Counted from the first letter of the stretch, positions 37,745 to 47,204 are shown. The stretch is DNA of 64,000 nucleotides from CAVLCC01 sp963624975 (GCA_963624975.1 CAVFRF010000046.1:1-64000); one strand, 5' to 3'. Numbers and translations are program-made. The notes: generated by a model from the letters alone, not told the origin.

Positions 37745-37936
37745 CTAAGAGATGAGCACGAGCACGAATCCGAGCAGAGCCAGAGCCTCGCAGAATGCTG
37801 CACCGAGGATGAACACGGTGAACAGACGACCCTGCATTTCGGGCTGACGTGCGATGCCGCTGGCAGCGCCATAGGCACCCAAGCCGATTCCCAAACCCGC
37901 ACCTATAACTGCGATACCATATCCGATAACTGACAC
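37745..37936 (-). CDS. atpE: ATP synthase c subunit
   Basis: A 63-residue hairpin proteolipid of the rotor ring, shorter than most. Helix 1 has the GAGLGIGLGAYG packing motif, the polar loop is ARQPE (29-33), and the ion-binding carboxylate is Glu50 (AFCEALALLG). Na+-type c subunits have a Gln in helix 1 and Ser/Thr after the Glu; neither is present, so it should carry H+. Confirmed by place between atpB and atpF. Confidence 0.95.
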   Translation of the reverse strand: MSVIGYGIAVIGAGLGIGLGAYGAASGIARQPEMQGRLFTVFILGAAFCEALALLGFVLVLIS

Positions 37937-38059
37937 GATTCCTCCTAATAAGTCCGGTTGTCTTCCTCGTCAACAACCTTGCCTACACTACCAAAGCCGC
38001 AAATCGTATCAACTTGCGACAATGTGCCATGATTGCCGGGTCCTTCGGACCCCGTCTTG

Positions 38060-38842
38060 CTAGTGCCCTGCGGCCAGCTGAATGTACACTGCCGAGAGCA
38101 GGGTGAACACGTACGCCTGGATGCATGCCACCAGCATCTCCATGCAGTACATGGCCAGCAGCAGGACAATCCACGCGATGCTGGGAAGCGCTCCCGTGAA
38201 GGTCGCTACCGTCATGTCCTGAATGAACGGCGTGATGAACACCGTGGTGAGAATCGCGAAGGCACCCAGCGCGAGATGTCCGGCGAACATGTTGCCGAAG
38301 AGTCGGACCGACAGGGTGATGATCCTCAGGAAGGTCGAGAACACCTCGATGATCCAAATCATGATCGCAAGGGGAAGAACCAGGCCTGCGGGAGCAAACG
38401 ATGCGATGTACCTCCAGAAGCCCTGCTTCTTGATGCCGTATGCGAAGAAGTAGACGAACGAAATGATGGCCAAGGCCACGTTGACGCCCATGCAGCCCGT
38501 TGCCACGGAAACTCCGGGGATAAGGCCGATGAGGTTCGAAGTGAGAATGAAGAAAAGAATGGTCATGAGGAAGGGCATGTGCTTGTCGGCCTCGGGACCG
38601 ATGTTGTTGTAGCCCACGTCCTGACGCAGCCACTCCATGAGGTGATCGATGCCGCCAGCGAAGAATCCCTGGGGAATGAGCTGAACCTTCTTAGCCGCAT
38701 AGACCACGACTATGAGGCACACGATGGCGGAGATGATGAGCCAGAACGTGTACTGGCTCATGAACGGAGCGACGAGGGTGCTGTACTTCCCGTCGACCAT
38801 CTCCGTCATGTGGTGGGAGAATTCCTGCATCGTTTCTTCCAT
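38060..38842 (-). CDS. atpB: ATP synthase a subunit
   Basis: Stator membrane subunit, 260 residues, with five to six membrane helices. The essential Arg180 lies in LSVRLFGNMFAGH, and a conserved LP/SNLIGLIPG segment is near 100-110. It makes the proton half-channels with the c-ring. It precedes atpE with a 123-base gap in between and follows the atpI-like gene. Confidence 0.95.
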   Translation of the reverse strand: MEETMQEFSHHMTEMVDGKYSTLVAPFMSQYTFWLIISAIVCLIVVVYAAKKVQLIPQGFFAGGIDHLMEWLRQDVGYNNIGPEADKHMPFLMTILFFILTSNLIGLIPGVSVATGCMGVNVALAIISFVYFFAYGIKKQGFWRYIASFAPAGLVLPLAIMIWIIEVFSTFLRIITLSVRLFGNMFAGHLALGAFAILTTVFITPFIQDMTVATFTGALPSIAWIVLLLAMYCMEMLVACIQAYVFTLLSAVYIQLAAGH

Positions 38843-38881
38843 GAAAACCTGCCCTCCGCAAACTCTCTTTGTCTTGCCGCG

Positions 38882-39163
38882 CTACGACCTGTGGCCTATT
38901 GCCTCAATCGCAACGTACACAACTACGCATCCTAGGAATGCGGCAACTTCCGATATCGCGAATGGGATGAGAGATCCTGGCGCAATCAGCTTGCAAAGCA
39001 AGATTGCCAGCAGCATGGTGAGAAACGAGATCGCAACCATTGCCACCAATAGCCCCAAAGACAAGTCTTCACCGCGGCGCCTCATACGCCTTGCGATCCT
39101 CTTGTTGAAGAGGAACGGCAGGCCACAGCACAATCCCACTGCAATCGCCACGATGATAGACAA
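38882..39163 (-). CDS. atpI: AtpI-like small membrane protein
   Basis: A 93-residue protein with four hydrophobic segments (about 4-20, 36-58, 65-72 and 75-88) and a basic loop KRIARRMRRRGED. It opens the atp operon, the place of atpI, and its size fits AtpI-type assembly or Mg2+-related factors. Sequence similarity to AtpI is weak by eye, so the symbol rests mainly on position. Confidence 0.65.
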   Translation of the reverse strand: MSIIVAIAVGLCCGLPFLFNKRIARRMRRRGEDLSLGLLVAMVAISFLTMLLAILLCKLIAPGSLIPFAISEVAAFLGCVVVYVAIEAIGHRS

Positions 39164-39244
39164 GCCATCACCCCAAACAACGAAGAGTTTCCGACCTTTT
39201 CGAAAACCCCGCGAGCCGCATTCTCCACAATGCCGCCCGCCACT

Positions 39245-39272
39245 AGAATTGCCTACTCCAATACCTTGTCAA
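39245..39272 (-). promoter_or_regulatory. Candidate promoter of the atp operon
   Basis: On the reverse strand TTGACA (39267-39272) is followed after 16 bases by AATTCT (39245-39250), about 80 bases before atpI. The -10 is poor. The rest of the 39164-39478 gap holds nothing that I can support. Confidence 0.4.
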
Positions 39273-39478
39273 CCGAAAACCCGAGCCCTGCACTCGTTTC
39301 ATCGGAGCTTCCCGCCTTCTCCACTTTCGGCGAGCCTTGCTAACGTTGCCCCGATGGGTGTTGCGGGTGCCAGCCGCAAGTTTTCGTTTCAGAAACTATA
39401 GGCCTAAATTCGAGAAGATGTACACACAAAATCTGCAAATTTAAGTAATCCGCCGAAACTAGTTGGCTAACGGAAACC

Positions 39479-39952
39479 CTATGCGGACTTTGACGGCATG
39501 TGCACCAGCTCGATGCCGGCCTCGGCTATCATCTTCTCCGAAAGCTCGTCGGGATAGGAGTTCTCGTACACGATCTTGGCGATTCCGGCGTTGATGAGGA
39601 TCTTCGCGCACACTATGCAGGGCTGGTTGGTGCAATACACCGTGGCTCCGTCGATGGACACGCCGTAGCGGGCCGCCTGGATCACCGCGTTCTGCTCGGC
39701 GTGCGCTCCGCGGCACAGCTCGTGCTTCTGCCCCGAGGGAATGCCCAGCTGTTCGCGCAGGCATCCGGTGGACAGGCAGTGCTCGAGGCCGGTGGGGGCG
39801 CCGTTGTAGCCCGTGGCCAGAATGCGCTTGTCCTTCACGATGATGGCGCCCACGTGCCTGCGGATGCAGGTGGACCTTTCGGCCACGTCGCGCGTGATGG
39901 TCTGGAAGTACTCGTCCCAGCTGGGGCGGTTCGCGGTGTTCAGCTCCGACAT
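39479..39952 (-). CDS. Deoxycytidylate (dCMP) deaminase family protein
   Basis: Zn2+-dependent deaminase that makes dUMP for thymidylate synthesis. The 157-residue product has the HAEQNAV zinc/proton-shuttle motif and [11 protein letters not shown] (PCxxC). Also seen are the N-terminal [13 protein letters not shown] and [19 protein letters not shown], typical of dCMP deaminases. AAGGAG precedes the ATG at 39952. It fits with ThyX at 45676, which would use the dUMP. rpiB is upstream. Confidence 0.93.
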   Translation of the reverse strand: MSELNTANRPSWDEYFQTITRDVAERSTCIRRHVGAIIVKDKRILATGYNGAPTGLEHCLSTGCLREQLGIPSGQKHELCRGAHAEQNAVIQAARYGVSIDGATVYCTNQPCIVCAKILINAGIAKIVYENSYPDELSEKMIAEAGIELVHMPSKSA

Positions 39953-39986
39953 GTGTGTTCTCCTTATCTGGCGACGTTTGACGGCG

Positions 39987-40430
39987 TTACCTCTCGTCTT
40001 CGATCTGGGCGATCTTGGCCAGGCGGCCTGCATGCCTGCCGCCCTCGAACTGGGCGTTGAGGAAGTTTGCGATGATCTGCTCGTTGGTCGGCTCGTCCAC
40101 GAACCTGGCCGAAAGCGTGAGCACGTTGGCATCGTTGTGCTGCCTTGCCAGCGGAGCCACCTCGGGCAGCGTGACGTTGGCGGCCCTGATGCCACGGAAC
40201 TTGTTGGCCGCGATGCTCATGCCTATGCCGGTGCCGCACACGAGGATGCCGAGGTCGGCCTCGCCTTTCTGCACCGCCTCGCACACCTTGCGCGCGAAGT
40301 CGGGGTAGTCGACCCTGTCGGGCCCGTTGGTTCCGAGGTTTGCGACCTGGTGCCCCAACCCCTCGACGAAGCTTGCGAGCTGGTCCTTCATCTCGGGGTC
40401 GGCATGGTCGCCGGCGATGGCAATGCGCAT
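39987..40430 (-). CDS. rpiB: Ribose-5-phosphate isomerase B
   Basis: Interconverts ribose-5-phosphate and ribulose-5-phosphate (RpiB/LacA/LacB family). The 147-residue protein begins [11 protein letters not shown], contains the active-site [15 protein letters not shown] with its conserved Cys, and [20 protein letters not shown] is seven bases before the ATG. It lies 34 bases before the dCMP deaminase gene, so the two are probably co-transcribed. Confidence 0.95.
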   Translation of the reverse strand: MRIAIAGDHADPEMKDQLASFVEGLGHQVANLGTNGPDRVDYPDFARKVCEAVQKGEADLGILVCGTGIGMSIAANKFRGIRAANVTLPEVAPLARQHNDANVLTLSARFVDEPTNEQIIANFLNAQFEGGRHAGRLAKIAQIEDER

Positions 40431-40516
40431 CTTTCGTCTCCTTTACATGTATGCGATATGCAGCTTGCTTTCATTCTAGGCGTTAGTGTGGATGATGCTC
40501 TGCGAGATGGGTCTTG

Positions 40517-41179
40517 TCAAACGAAGCGTCGGGCGCCAATCGCGCCCTCGCGAACCACCTCGGGACGCTCGCCGGTGCACACCACGACGGTCGAGGGCAC
40601 GCCTCCCTCGATGGTGCCTCCGGCCAGCACCACCGGCACCAGCTCGCAGATGCGCGGGTCCAGCTCGCCGGAGTCGCCCACCGCGTCGATGCCGCTCATG
40701 TTGGCGCTGGTGGTGGCCAGCGGCGATTGCAGCTCGCGCATGAGGGCCAGCGCCACCGGGCTGTCGGGCACGCGTAGCGCGATGGTCGAGCCGCTGCCCC
40801 GGAAGGCCTCGGGCACCGCATCGCCAGCTTCGACGACCAGGGTGAGAGGCCCCGGCCACAGCTCGCGTGCAAAATCGAGGCAGTAGCCGCGGACGTTGCG
40901 GCCATAGCGCTCGATGTCGTCGGCGCCGGGCACCAGCCAGGGAATGGCCTTGCTGCGGTCGCGCTGCTTTATATCGAAGAGAAGGCCCGGGTCGGTGGTA
41001 TCGCGCACCGCCACCCCGATGCCGTACACGGTGTCGGTTGGAAAGATGGCGGCGTGACCTTCGGCGAGAAATCCAGCGGCACGCTCGATTGCGTGCTGGT
41101 CGGGATGTTCGAGGTCGACTTGCACGAAGTTCTCTGCGTCGCGATGCCCCTCCGGAATGCGCGTTGGTTCTGCCATCAT
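40517..41179 (-). CDS. tsaC: Threonylcarbamoyl-AMP synthase
   Basis: YrdC/Sua5-type enzyme that makes threonylcarbamoyl-AMP for tRNA t6A37. The 220-residue protein has the nucleotide-binding KQRDRSKAIPWLV and TTSANMSG motifs and FPTDTVYGIG. It has no C-terminal Sua5 domain. The two ATGs at the start are both served by GGAGG. It overlaps prmC by four bases, a pairing common in bacteria. Confidence 0.94.
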   Translation of the reverse strand: MMAEPTRIPEGHRDAENFVQVDLEHPDQHAIERAAGFLAEGHAAIFPTDTVYGIGVAVRDTTDPGLLFDIKQRDRSKAIPWLVPGADDIERYGRNVRGYCLDFARELWPGPLTLVVEAGDAVPEAFRGSGSTIALRVPDSPVALALMRELQSPLATTSANMSGIDAVGDSGELDPRICELVPVVLAGGTIEGGVPSTVVVCTGERPEVVREGAIGARRFV

Positions 41180-42093
41180 CTGGACCTCCTCGCCTCGATG
41201 ATCCTATCCCTGCCCGCAAGGTCGCGCACGACCTCCACGTGGTCGAACCCGATGCCGGCTGCGCTGCGGCATACCTCGCATGCCGCGTCCAGCGTGTCTT
41301 CGTCAAGCTCGCAGATCAGATAGCCTCCCGGCGCCAGATGTCCGGCGCACCCTGCCACTATGCGGCGGAAGGTGTCGAGCCCGTCGGCTCCCCCGTCGAG
41401 CGCCGCCATGGGTTCGAAGTCCACGACCTCGCGCGGCATCGCCGCGATCTTGGCAGTTGGGATATACGGAGGGTTGGAGAGCACGATGTCGAACATGGCA
41501 TCCCCCATCGGCTCGAAGAGGTCGCCCTCGCGGGCATCGACCCTGTCGCCCACGCCCAAGGCGCGAGCATTGTCGGAAGTGAGGGCGACTGCCTCGCTCG
41601 AAATGTCGCTGGCCATCACCCGCACGTGCGCGCATTCGGAAGCCATCGACACCGCGATGGTTCCGCTGCCGCAGCAGAGGTCGGCCACGAGGAGACCGTC
41701 GTCGCGTTCGCCCAGCAGCGCGTTCGCCGCTGCTAGCGCGCGGTCGACCAGCACCTCGGTCTCGGGCCTGGGGATGAAAACGCCGCGCCTGCATTCGAGG
41801 TCGGCGAATCGGAATGGAGCCTTGCCGCAGATGTACTGCACAGGCTCGCCGGCAGCGCGCCTCTCGAGGGCGCCTGCAAGGGTCGCCAGCCCCTGCTCGC
41901 CGATCGAAGCATCGGGCCGCATGGCCATGTCGCTGGGCGACACGTCGAGCAGGTACCACATGAAGAGCCTTGCGTTCTGCTGCGCCTGCTCGTCGCCGGC
42001 CTCGGCCAGAAAGCCGGCGGCTGCACGAAAGGCCTCGCTCGCAGAGCGCGCCGTGGCAAGCGCCGCCAGAGCCGCGCCTTCGCTAGACTGCAT
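41176..42093 (-). CDS. prmC: Peptide chain release factor N5-glutamine methyltransferase
   Basis: Methylates the GGQ glutamine of release factors. The 305-residue product has an N-terminal helical domain (1-90), the SAM-binding [17 protein letters not shown] and the NPPY motif (SNPPYIPT). It overlaps prfA by 11 bases on one side and tsaC on the other, and its natural substrate RF1 is encoded just upstream. Confidence 0.95.
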   Translation of the reverse strand: MQSSEGAALAALATARSASEAFRAAAGFLAEAGDEQAQQNARLFMWYLLDVSPSDMAMRPDASIGEQGLATLAGALERRAAGEPVQYICGKAPFRFADLECRRGVFIPRPETEVLVDRALAAANALLGERDDGLLVADLCCGSGTIAVSMASECAHVRVMASDISSEAVALTSDNARALGVGDRVDAREGDLFEPMGDAMFDIVLSNPPYIPTAKIAAMPREVVDFEPMAALDGGADGLDTFRRIVAGCAGHLAPGGYLICELDEDTLDAACEVCRSAAGIGFDHVEVVRDLAGRDRIIEARRSR

Positions 42094-43159
42094 CTTCCAG
42101 ACGCTTCGCGCGGTCGGCAGCCACCAGCGCCGTTACCAGCTCCTCGAGGCCGCTGCTGCCCTGCCCGAGCAGCACTCCGTTGTAGGTGCCGTTGTAGCCG
42201 ATGCGGTGGTCGGTGACCCTGTCCTGCGGCGCGTTGTAGGTGCGGATCTTCTCCGCCCTGTCGCCCGAGCCGATCTGGCTGCGCCTCTCGGCGCCGATGG
42301 CCGCCTGCTGCTCGGCCAGCATCTTGTCGTAGATCCTGGCGCGCAGCATCTGCATTGCCACCACCTTGTTCTGCAGCTGCGACTTCTGGTCCTGCGACTG
42401 CGCCACTATACCGGTGGGAAGGTGCGTGATGCGCACGGCGGAGTCGGTGGTGTTCACGCACTGGCCGCCAGGTCCGCTCGCGCGGTACACGTCCACGCGG
42501 ATGTCGTTCTGGTCGATCTCGACCTCCACGTCGTCCACTTCGGGAAGCACGGCCACCGTGGCGGTGGAGGTGTGGATGCGGCCTTGCGACTCGGTCTTGG
42601 GCACGCGCTGCACGCGGTGCACGCCGCTCTCGAACTTCATGATCGAGTAGACCTTGTCGCCCGAAACCTTGAACGACACTTCCTTGTATCCGCCCGCATC
42701 GGACGGAGAGGAGCCGAGCATCTCGGTCTTCCAGCCGCGATGGTCGGCGAAGCTCGTGTACATCTTGAAGAGGTCGCCAGCGAAGATGGCCGCCTCGTCG
42801 CCGCCGGCGCCGGCGCGGATCTCGACGATGATGTCCTTGTCGTCGTTGGGATCGGAGGGCAGGAGCATGATCTTGATGTCGTCCTCCAGCTCGGCCAGGC
42901 TCTTCTCGTTCTCGGCAATTTCTTCCTGAGCCATGGCCTTCATGTCGGGGTCGTTCTCGGTCTTGAGCAGCTCCTTGGCATACTCGATTTCGTCCAGCGC
43001 GTGGATGTACTCCTGCGCCTTCTTGGCCAGCGGCGCCTGGTTGGCATGCTCCTTGGCCACCTTGGCGTACTCTTTCTGATTGCCCACGACGCTCGGGTCG
43101 CCCAGGCGACCTTCAAGCTCTTCGAATGCCTTTATGATTTTCTCGAGTTTGTCTCGCAT
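42083..43159 (-). CDS. prfA: Peptide chain release factor 1
   Basis: RF1, which terminates at UAA and UAG. The 358-residue protein has the GGQ loop in [16 protein letters not shown], the preceding [13 protein letters not shown] segment, and [10 protein letters not shown] upstream. Length is normal. AGGAG lies ten bases before the ATG. It heads the prfA-prmC-tsaC run. Confidence 0.97.
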   Translation of the reverse strand: MRDKLEKIIKAFEELEGRLGDPSVVGNQKEYAKVAKEHANQAPLAKKAQEYIHALDEIEYAKELLKTENDPDMKAMAQEEIAENEKSLAELEDDIKIMLLPSDPNDDKDIIVEIRAGAGGDEAAIFAGDLFKMYTSFADHRGWKTEMLGSSPSDAGGYKEVSFKVSGDKVYSIMKFESGVHRVQRVPKTESQGRIHTSTATVAVLPEVDDVEVEIDQNDIRVDVYRASGPGGQCVNTTDSAVRITHLPTGIVAQSQDQKSQLQNKVVAMQMLRARIYDKMLAEQQAAIGAERRSQIGSGDRAEKIRTYNAPQDRVTDHRIGYNGTYNGVLLGQGSSGLEELVTALVAADRAKRLEDAV

Positions 43160-43247
43160 TTTGCAACTGCTCCTATTGACCCCAAAGCGAACAGAACCGA
43201 TGATAGCACACGCATATGCTGCAAAACCGGATGCCTAGGGGATATGG

Positions 43248-44306
43248 ATGCACTTGAAGGATGCCAGCGATAGCCAAACCACCGCTCGCAAGCCAGAAGA
43301 GAGACGTGCCGCAGACGACTTGGCCCGCTGGGGCGATGCCATGCAGCCCGCCACTTTCGCGTTTCCGCTTGCCGCGGCGCTCGTGGTCGGAGGCGTGTGC
43401 GGCTACTTCGGAAAGGCCTCGGCACTCCAGCTGGCGCTCACCGCGCTCACCGCGGTGAGCATGCAGCTCGCAAACAACGTGGCACGGGTCTACGGCGACC
43501 GCATCGACCGGCACAGCGCGCACACCGAATACTACGAGCGCAAGTTCGCCAAGTACCGCAGCGCGGGTGCCGCGGGCAGGATGGAGGCACCGATGCAGGG
43601 AGCCGTGATCGACTCGTCCGCGATTCGCCTGCGCGCGATGCTGGCGCTCTCGGCCGCTGCCGCGCTGGTGCTGGGCTACGCGCTGATCGTGTCGTGCATC
43701 GGGGCCGGCAACGCCGCGGCCAGCATGGCGGCGCTCACGTGCCATGTGCTCGCCGTGGGAATCCTGCTGACGAGGTACCTCGGCCCATGGTGCTTCGGCT
43801 ACCGCACTTATGGCAACATCGTGCTGTTCGTTCTGCTGGCCGTGTGCTCGGGCGAAAGCCTCCTGCTGCTGATGGGAACGTTCGTGCCGGTGCTGGCCTA
43901 CCCCGCGCTCGCGCTGGCCTCGCTCGGCGTGGCCGCGGCCAACATGCGCGACCTCGCATGCGAGAGGCACGACGTGGAGATGTCGCACACGCGCACCCCG
44001 AGACGCACCATTCCGCTTTCCGCAGGGTTCAAGGGAGCTGTGATCTGCCAGGCCGCATTCGAGACGCTCGGCGCGGTGTGGCTGGTGATGTTCCCGGCCG
44101 CCGTCGGAGCGGCCAACATCTGGAACTACGCGTTCGCCATATTCTTCATCCCCATGGCGAGCGACCTCGTGTCTATCCTGCGCGCCAAGCCCGACGACGT
44201 CGGGGCGTTGCAGAAGTCGCTGAGCGTATCGATGCTGTTGCTTGGAGCGGCATTCTTCCTGAGCCTGGCATCGGGCAACATGGCGACGCTGCTGGCGCTC
44301 GCCTAG
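43248..44306 (+). CDS. menA: MenA-like prenyltransferase (UbiA superfamily)
   Basis: Membrane prenyltransferase that likely attaches the polyprenyl tail to 1,4-dihydroxy-2-naphthoate in menaquinone synthesis. The 352-residue protein has eight to nine membrane helices and two aspartate-rich motifs: LANNVARVYGDRIDR (about 74-88), akin to NxxxDxxxD, and NMRDLACERH...RTPRRTIPL, akin to NNxRDxxxDxxxGKRTL. AGGGG lies eight bases before the ATG at 43248. It is longer than usual because of a 30-residue polar N-terminus. Other men genes are not in the window. Confidence 0.85.
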   Translation: MHLKDASDSQTTARKPEERRAADDLARWGDAMQPATFAFPLAAALVVGGVCGYFGKASALQLALTALTAVSMQLANNVARVYGDRIDRHSAHTEYYERKFAKYRSAGAAGRMEAPMQGAVIDSSAIRLRAMLALSAAAALVLGYALIVSCIGAGNAAASMAALTCHVLAVGILLTRYLGPWCFGYRTYGNIVLFVLLAVCSGESLLLLMGTFVPVLAYPALALASLGVAAANMRDLACERHDVEMSHTRTPRRTIPLSAGFKGAVICQAAFETLGAVWLVMFPAAVGAANIWNYAFAIFFIPMASDLVSILRAKPDDVGALQKSLSVSMLLLGAAFFLSLASGNMATLLALA

Positions 44307-45646
44307 CGCATGCCGGCGGTCGTGATGGAAGCCGTGACGACGGACGAAGCTGTCGCGGCATGCGGAGCGCTCGCGGTCACGGCGTCGCCGCTCATTCGCG
44401 CGGCGCGGCAAGCGGCCTCCTCGCAGGCAGGATCGCCCTCGGCAGCCGCAGCTTCCGCAGCCTCCGCACAGCCAGAGCCCTCTCCCGCTGCTGCGGCGGC
44501 CTCCGCCTCTTCACGCGCAAGCACCGCCTTCATGGCGGCTATGGCGCACTCGAGCATCGACTCGTCAGGCTCGGCCGTGGTGAGCTTCTGCATCTGCAGG
44601 CCCGGCCACAGCACCACCTTCACCAGCTTCTTCTCCGGGTGCGCGCCCGCCCACTTGACCGTAAGCTCGTAGCCCAGACCTGCCACCACCGGCACCAGCA
44701 CGATGCGCGAAAGCACGATCACGGCGAACTGCCCGGGTCCCGCCTCGAGTCCCATCGCCAGGCAGACCTCTTTGATGGGCGCAAACGAGAACACGATGAT
44801 GGCCAATATGAGCGTCATTATCAGAAACGCGGTGCCGCACCTCACGTGCAGGGTGGTGAACTGCGCGGCGTTTTGCGGAGTAAGTTCGAGACCGTGCTCG
44901 AAGCAGTGGATGGTCTTGTGCTCGGCGCCGTGGTACATGTACATGCGCTTGATGTCTTTCATGAACGAGATGCCCCACACATACAGGATGAAGATGGCCA
45001 CGCGCACGATGCCGTCCACGATGTTCCACACGATGGGGTTGGAGTTGTAGTCGCCCACCACGAGGTTGGTGAGAAATGCCGGCAGCATGATGAACGCCGC
45101 AAGGCCCAGCGCAACTCCCAGCACGGTGCCCAGGATGAGCACGCCCTTGCTTTCGGGATCGCCGCCTTCGGCAGACGCGGCTTCAGCAGCAGCGCCGGTC
45201 GCAGGCGCATCAACCTGCGCATCGCCCGGCGCGTCGGCAAGCAGGACCTCCGCAGGATCCGCCTCGCTGGTAACGGTGAGCGAATCGAGCGCGGCCTGGA
45301 CATCGTCCTGCGAGCCGCCGTCGCTCTCCTCCTCGTTCTCGAAGTCGAAGGCGTTGTCGGCTGCAATCTCGAGCGCCTTGTAGCCTAAAACCAGCGACTC
45401 CACGAGCGCGCGGCACCCGCGAACCACGGGCCAGTACAGCCACTTGTGCTTGTCGGGACGCGTGGGCAAGTCGTGTTCTTCGATGTAGATGCCGCCGTCG
45501 GGGGTCCTCACCGCGGCAGCCCAGTTGTACTTGCCGCGCATCATCACGCCCTCGATGAGCGCCTGCCCGCCGATGTGGGTCTGGCACAGCACGCCCTCGG
45601 TGTCTTGCGCCCTCTTTATGTCGCTTGCCTGCTTGCTTCGGGACAT
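44303..45646 (-). CDS. DUF1385 family membrane protein (YqhQ-like)
   Basis: Unknown function; widespread in Gram-positives. The 447-residue product has the family blocks HIGGQALIEGVMMRG (24-38), the motif MYMYHGAEHKTIHCFEHG (235-252) and several membrane helices from residue 168 on. It carries an extra acidic/Ala-rich cytosolic loop (about 104-165) and an Ala/Glu-rich C-terminal tail of about 75 residues that ordinary YqhQ proteins lack. The start at 45646 lacks a strong ribosome-binding site. It overlaps the convergent menA by four bases and follows thyX. Confidence 0.85.
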   Translation of the reverse strand: MSRSKQASDIKRAQDTEGVLCQTHIGGQALIEGVMMRGKYNWAAAVRTPDGGIYIEEHDLPTRPDKHKWLYWPVVRGCRALVESLVLGYKALEIAADNAFDFENEEESDGGSQDDVQAALDSLTVTSEADPAEVLLADAPGDAQVDAPATGAAAEAASAEGGDPESKGVLILGTVLGVALGLAAFIMLPAFLTNLVVGDYNSNPIVWNIVDGIVRVAIFILYVWGISFMKDIKRMYMYHGAEHKTIHCFEHGLELTPQNAAQFTTLHVRCGTAFLIMTLILAIIVFSFAPIKEVCLAMGLEAGPGQFAVIVLSRIVLVPVVAGLGYELTVKWAGAHPEKKLVKVVLWPGLQMQKLTTAEPDESMLECAIAAMKAVLAREEAEAAAAAGEGSGCAEAAEAAAAEGDPACEEAACRAARMSGDAVTASAPHAATASSVVTASITTAGMR

Positions 45647-45675
45647 GTTGGTGAGCAAACTCTCTGTCGCAGCGG

Positions 45676-46356
45676 CTAGCCGCGCGAAACCTTCTCGAAC
45701 GGATGACCGCACGACATGCGGCCCTCGGGGCATCCGGTGCGCACGCAGGGCGCTCCGGCATCCATGAAGATGAACGGCGCCGTGGGCCTTGCCAGCTCCA
45801 GCATGCGGTCGGCCAGCTCGCGAATCTCCCACTGGGCCCTGTTGCAGCAGCGCACCTCGAAGAAGTGCAGCAGCTCGCGGATGTTCATGGTCACCACGAT
45901 CTTGGTCTCGCAGGCGTTGGGCAGCACGTAGCGCGCGTCCTCGGCGGGCACTCCGGCCTCGGCCAGCCTGCGGTAGGCATCGTAGGACGCGGCCATGGCC
46001 TCGTCGAAGATCGCCCTGAGCTTGGGGTCGGCGTTCACCGTGTCGGGCACCACCACGTTGGGAGCCTCGTCGAAGCGCACGTAGCGCTGCGACTGCTGGT
46101 TGAAGCTCGCAAGTCGATGCCTCACGAGCTGGTGGGTGAGCGCACGGCTCACGCCATCTATGGCGAAGGTGTAGGAGGCGTGCTCGAGCGTCGAGTGATG
46201 ACCGGAGGCCAGAATCGTCGACAGCACCTTGTGCACGGCCTCGTCCGACATCTTCTCGTTAAGCTCTGCCGCGCCCACCGGCGAATAGCAGAGCCTGGCC
46301 GCAGTGGCCACGACCCTCTCGGGGTCTTGAGTGTGATAGAGAAGCTCGACGTTCAT
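45676..46356 (-). CDS. thyX: Flavin-dependent thymidylate synthase
   Basis: Makes dTMP from dUMP using FAD and methylene-THF. The 226-residue product has the ThyX motif RHRLASFNQQSQR and HSTLEHASYTFAI. I choose the ATG at 46356 because GGGAGG abuts the alternative ATG at 46368. It uses methylene-THF and regenerates THF directly, unlike ThyA. It starts a run with the DUF1385 gene, 29 bases away. Confidence 0.95.
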   Translation of the reverse strand: MNVELLYHTQDPERVVATAARLCYSPVGAAELNEKMSDEAVHKVLSTILASGHHSTLEHASYTFAIDGVSRALTHQLVRHRLASFNQQSQRYVRFDEAPNVVVPDTVNADPKLRAIFDEAMAASYDAYRRLAEAGVPAEDARYVLPNACETKIVVTMNIRELLHFFEVRCCNRAQWEIRELADRMLELARPTAPFIFMDAGAPCVRTGCPEGRMSCGHPFEKVSRG

Positions 46357-46425
46357 GCTGTGCACCATCCTCCCTGGTATAGCGGGCCCGGCGCCGCCGC
46401 ACGGCTCGAAACCCGCTCACATACA

Positions 46426-46471
46426 CAGATAGCCGCGACGGGATTCCAAACTCCCATGTCGCGGCTATCTG
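46426..46471. repeat. 14-base inverted repeat between rpmE and thyX
   Basis: Arms 46426-46439 and 46458-46471 are perfect inverted copies with an 18-base loop. It lies 22 bases past the rpmE stop. No U-tract follows on the reverse strand, so it is a hairpin rather than a clear terminator. Confidence 0.55.
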
Positions 46472-46493
46472 AGCTAGCTCAACTTGGAAAACG

Positions 46494-46961
46494 CTACTCG
46501 GCGGCTTCCTCGGCTGCGACCTCCTCGGCAGGAGCGGCCTCCTCTGCGGGAGCCTCCTCGGCGGGAGCAGCAGCGGCAGCCTCGGCAGCTGCAGCAGCAG
46601 CGGCGGCTTCCTCGGCAGCGGCCTTCTTGGCGTACTCCTCGGCCCTCTTGGCCTTGGCAGCGGCCTTGGCCTCGCGTGCAGCCTTGGCCTCGGCCTCTGC
46701 AGCTGCAACAGCCTCGGCCTTGGCGGCCTTCTTGGCCTGCTCGCGCTCGAACACTGCAGCCGAAGCCGAACCGTACTTGTCGGAGAAGCGCTGGACGCGT
46801 CCGCCGGTGTCCACGAACTTCTGCTGGCCGGTGTAGAACGGGTGGCACTTGTTGCACAGGTCGATGCGAAGCTCCGACTTGGTGGAACGCGTGGTGAACG
46901 TGTTGCCGCAGGAGCACTTGACGGTGCACTCTACGTATTCGGGATGGATATCCTTCTTCAT
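46494..46961 (-). CDS. rpmE: Ribosomal protein L31 (zinc form) with long Ala/Glu tail
   Basis: The first 70 residues are a normal zinc-binding L31: Cys16, Cys18, Cys36 and Cys39 with [17 protein letters not shown] and CHPFYTG. From residue 71 to 155 the chain is low-complexity Ala/Glu/Lys, then Ala/Glu/Pro, which roughly doubles the protein. The frame holds with no stop, and codons stay GC-rich, so the tail is translated. AGGAG lies upstream of the ATG. A hairpin in the leader (46985-47003) may serve L31 autoregulation. Confidence 0.92.
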   Translation of the reverse strand: MKKDIHPEYVECTVKCSCGNTFTTRSTKSELRIDLCNKCHPFYTGQQKFVDTGGRVQRFSDKYGSASAAVFEREQAKKAAKAEAVAAAEAEAKAAREAKAAAKAKRAEEYAKKAAAEEAAAAAAAAEAAAAAPAEEAPAEEAAPAEEVAAEEAAE

Positions 46962-46984
46962 GTTTCTAACTCCTTATGGTGAGA

Positions 46985-47003
46985 CCTTGGTTTCCGACCA
47001 AGG
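46985..47003 (-). promoter_or_regulatory. Hairpin in the rpmE leader, possible L31 leader element
   Basis: CCTTGG pairs with CCAAGG around a seven-base loop, about 24 bases before the rpmE start. L31 leader RNAs are known in several phyla, including Coriobacteria, and this is the expected place. I cannot confirm the consensus by eye. Confidence 0.4.
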
Positions 47004-47115
47004 CAAATTAAGCTTGAACAGAATACCACTAGGCAGCCGGCGAGGCACTATCCCGCCTCGAATGCGGCCACGACTCATCCCCCAGCGGTCGCCCAGCACG
47101 CCCACAAAACGTGCA

Positions 47116-47149
47116 GATGCCCCGTGCAGCCTGGCTGCGACGGGGCATC
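47116..47149 (-). terminator. Terminator of the second amino-acid importer binding-protein gene
   Basis: GATGCCCCGT pairs with ACGGGGCATC, and GCAGC/GCTGC extends the stem to a three-base loop with one bulge. On the reverse strand GTTTTG follows eight bases later. It lies 55 bases past the gene stop. Confidence 0.7.
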
Positions 47150-47204
47150 ACGGGGTAGCAGGTCGTATCGCTGCGCGCAGGCGCGAACGCTTTGCGCGAC
47201 AGGC

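Noticed and set aside
41360..43273. 637-codon + strand frame
   Set aside because: Antisense to prmC and prfA, both of which have clear motifs. Composition is typical of a GC-rich shadow frame.
44402..44535. Ala/Glu-rich repeat DNA at the DUF1385 3' end and in rpmE as CRISPR or tandem repeat array
   Set aside because: The repeats are codon-level low complexity inside open genes, without fixed unit length or spacers.
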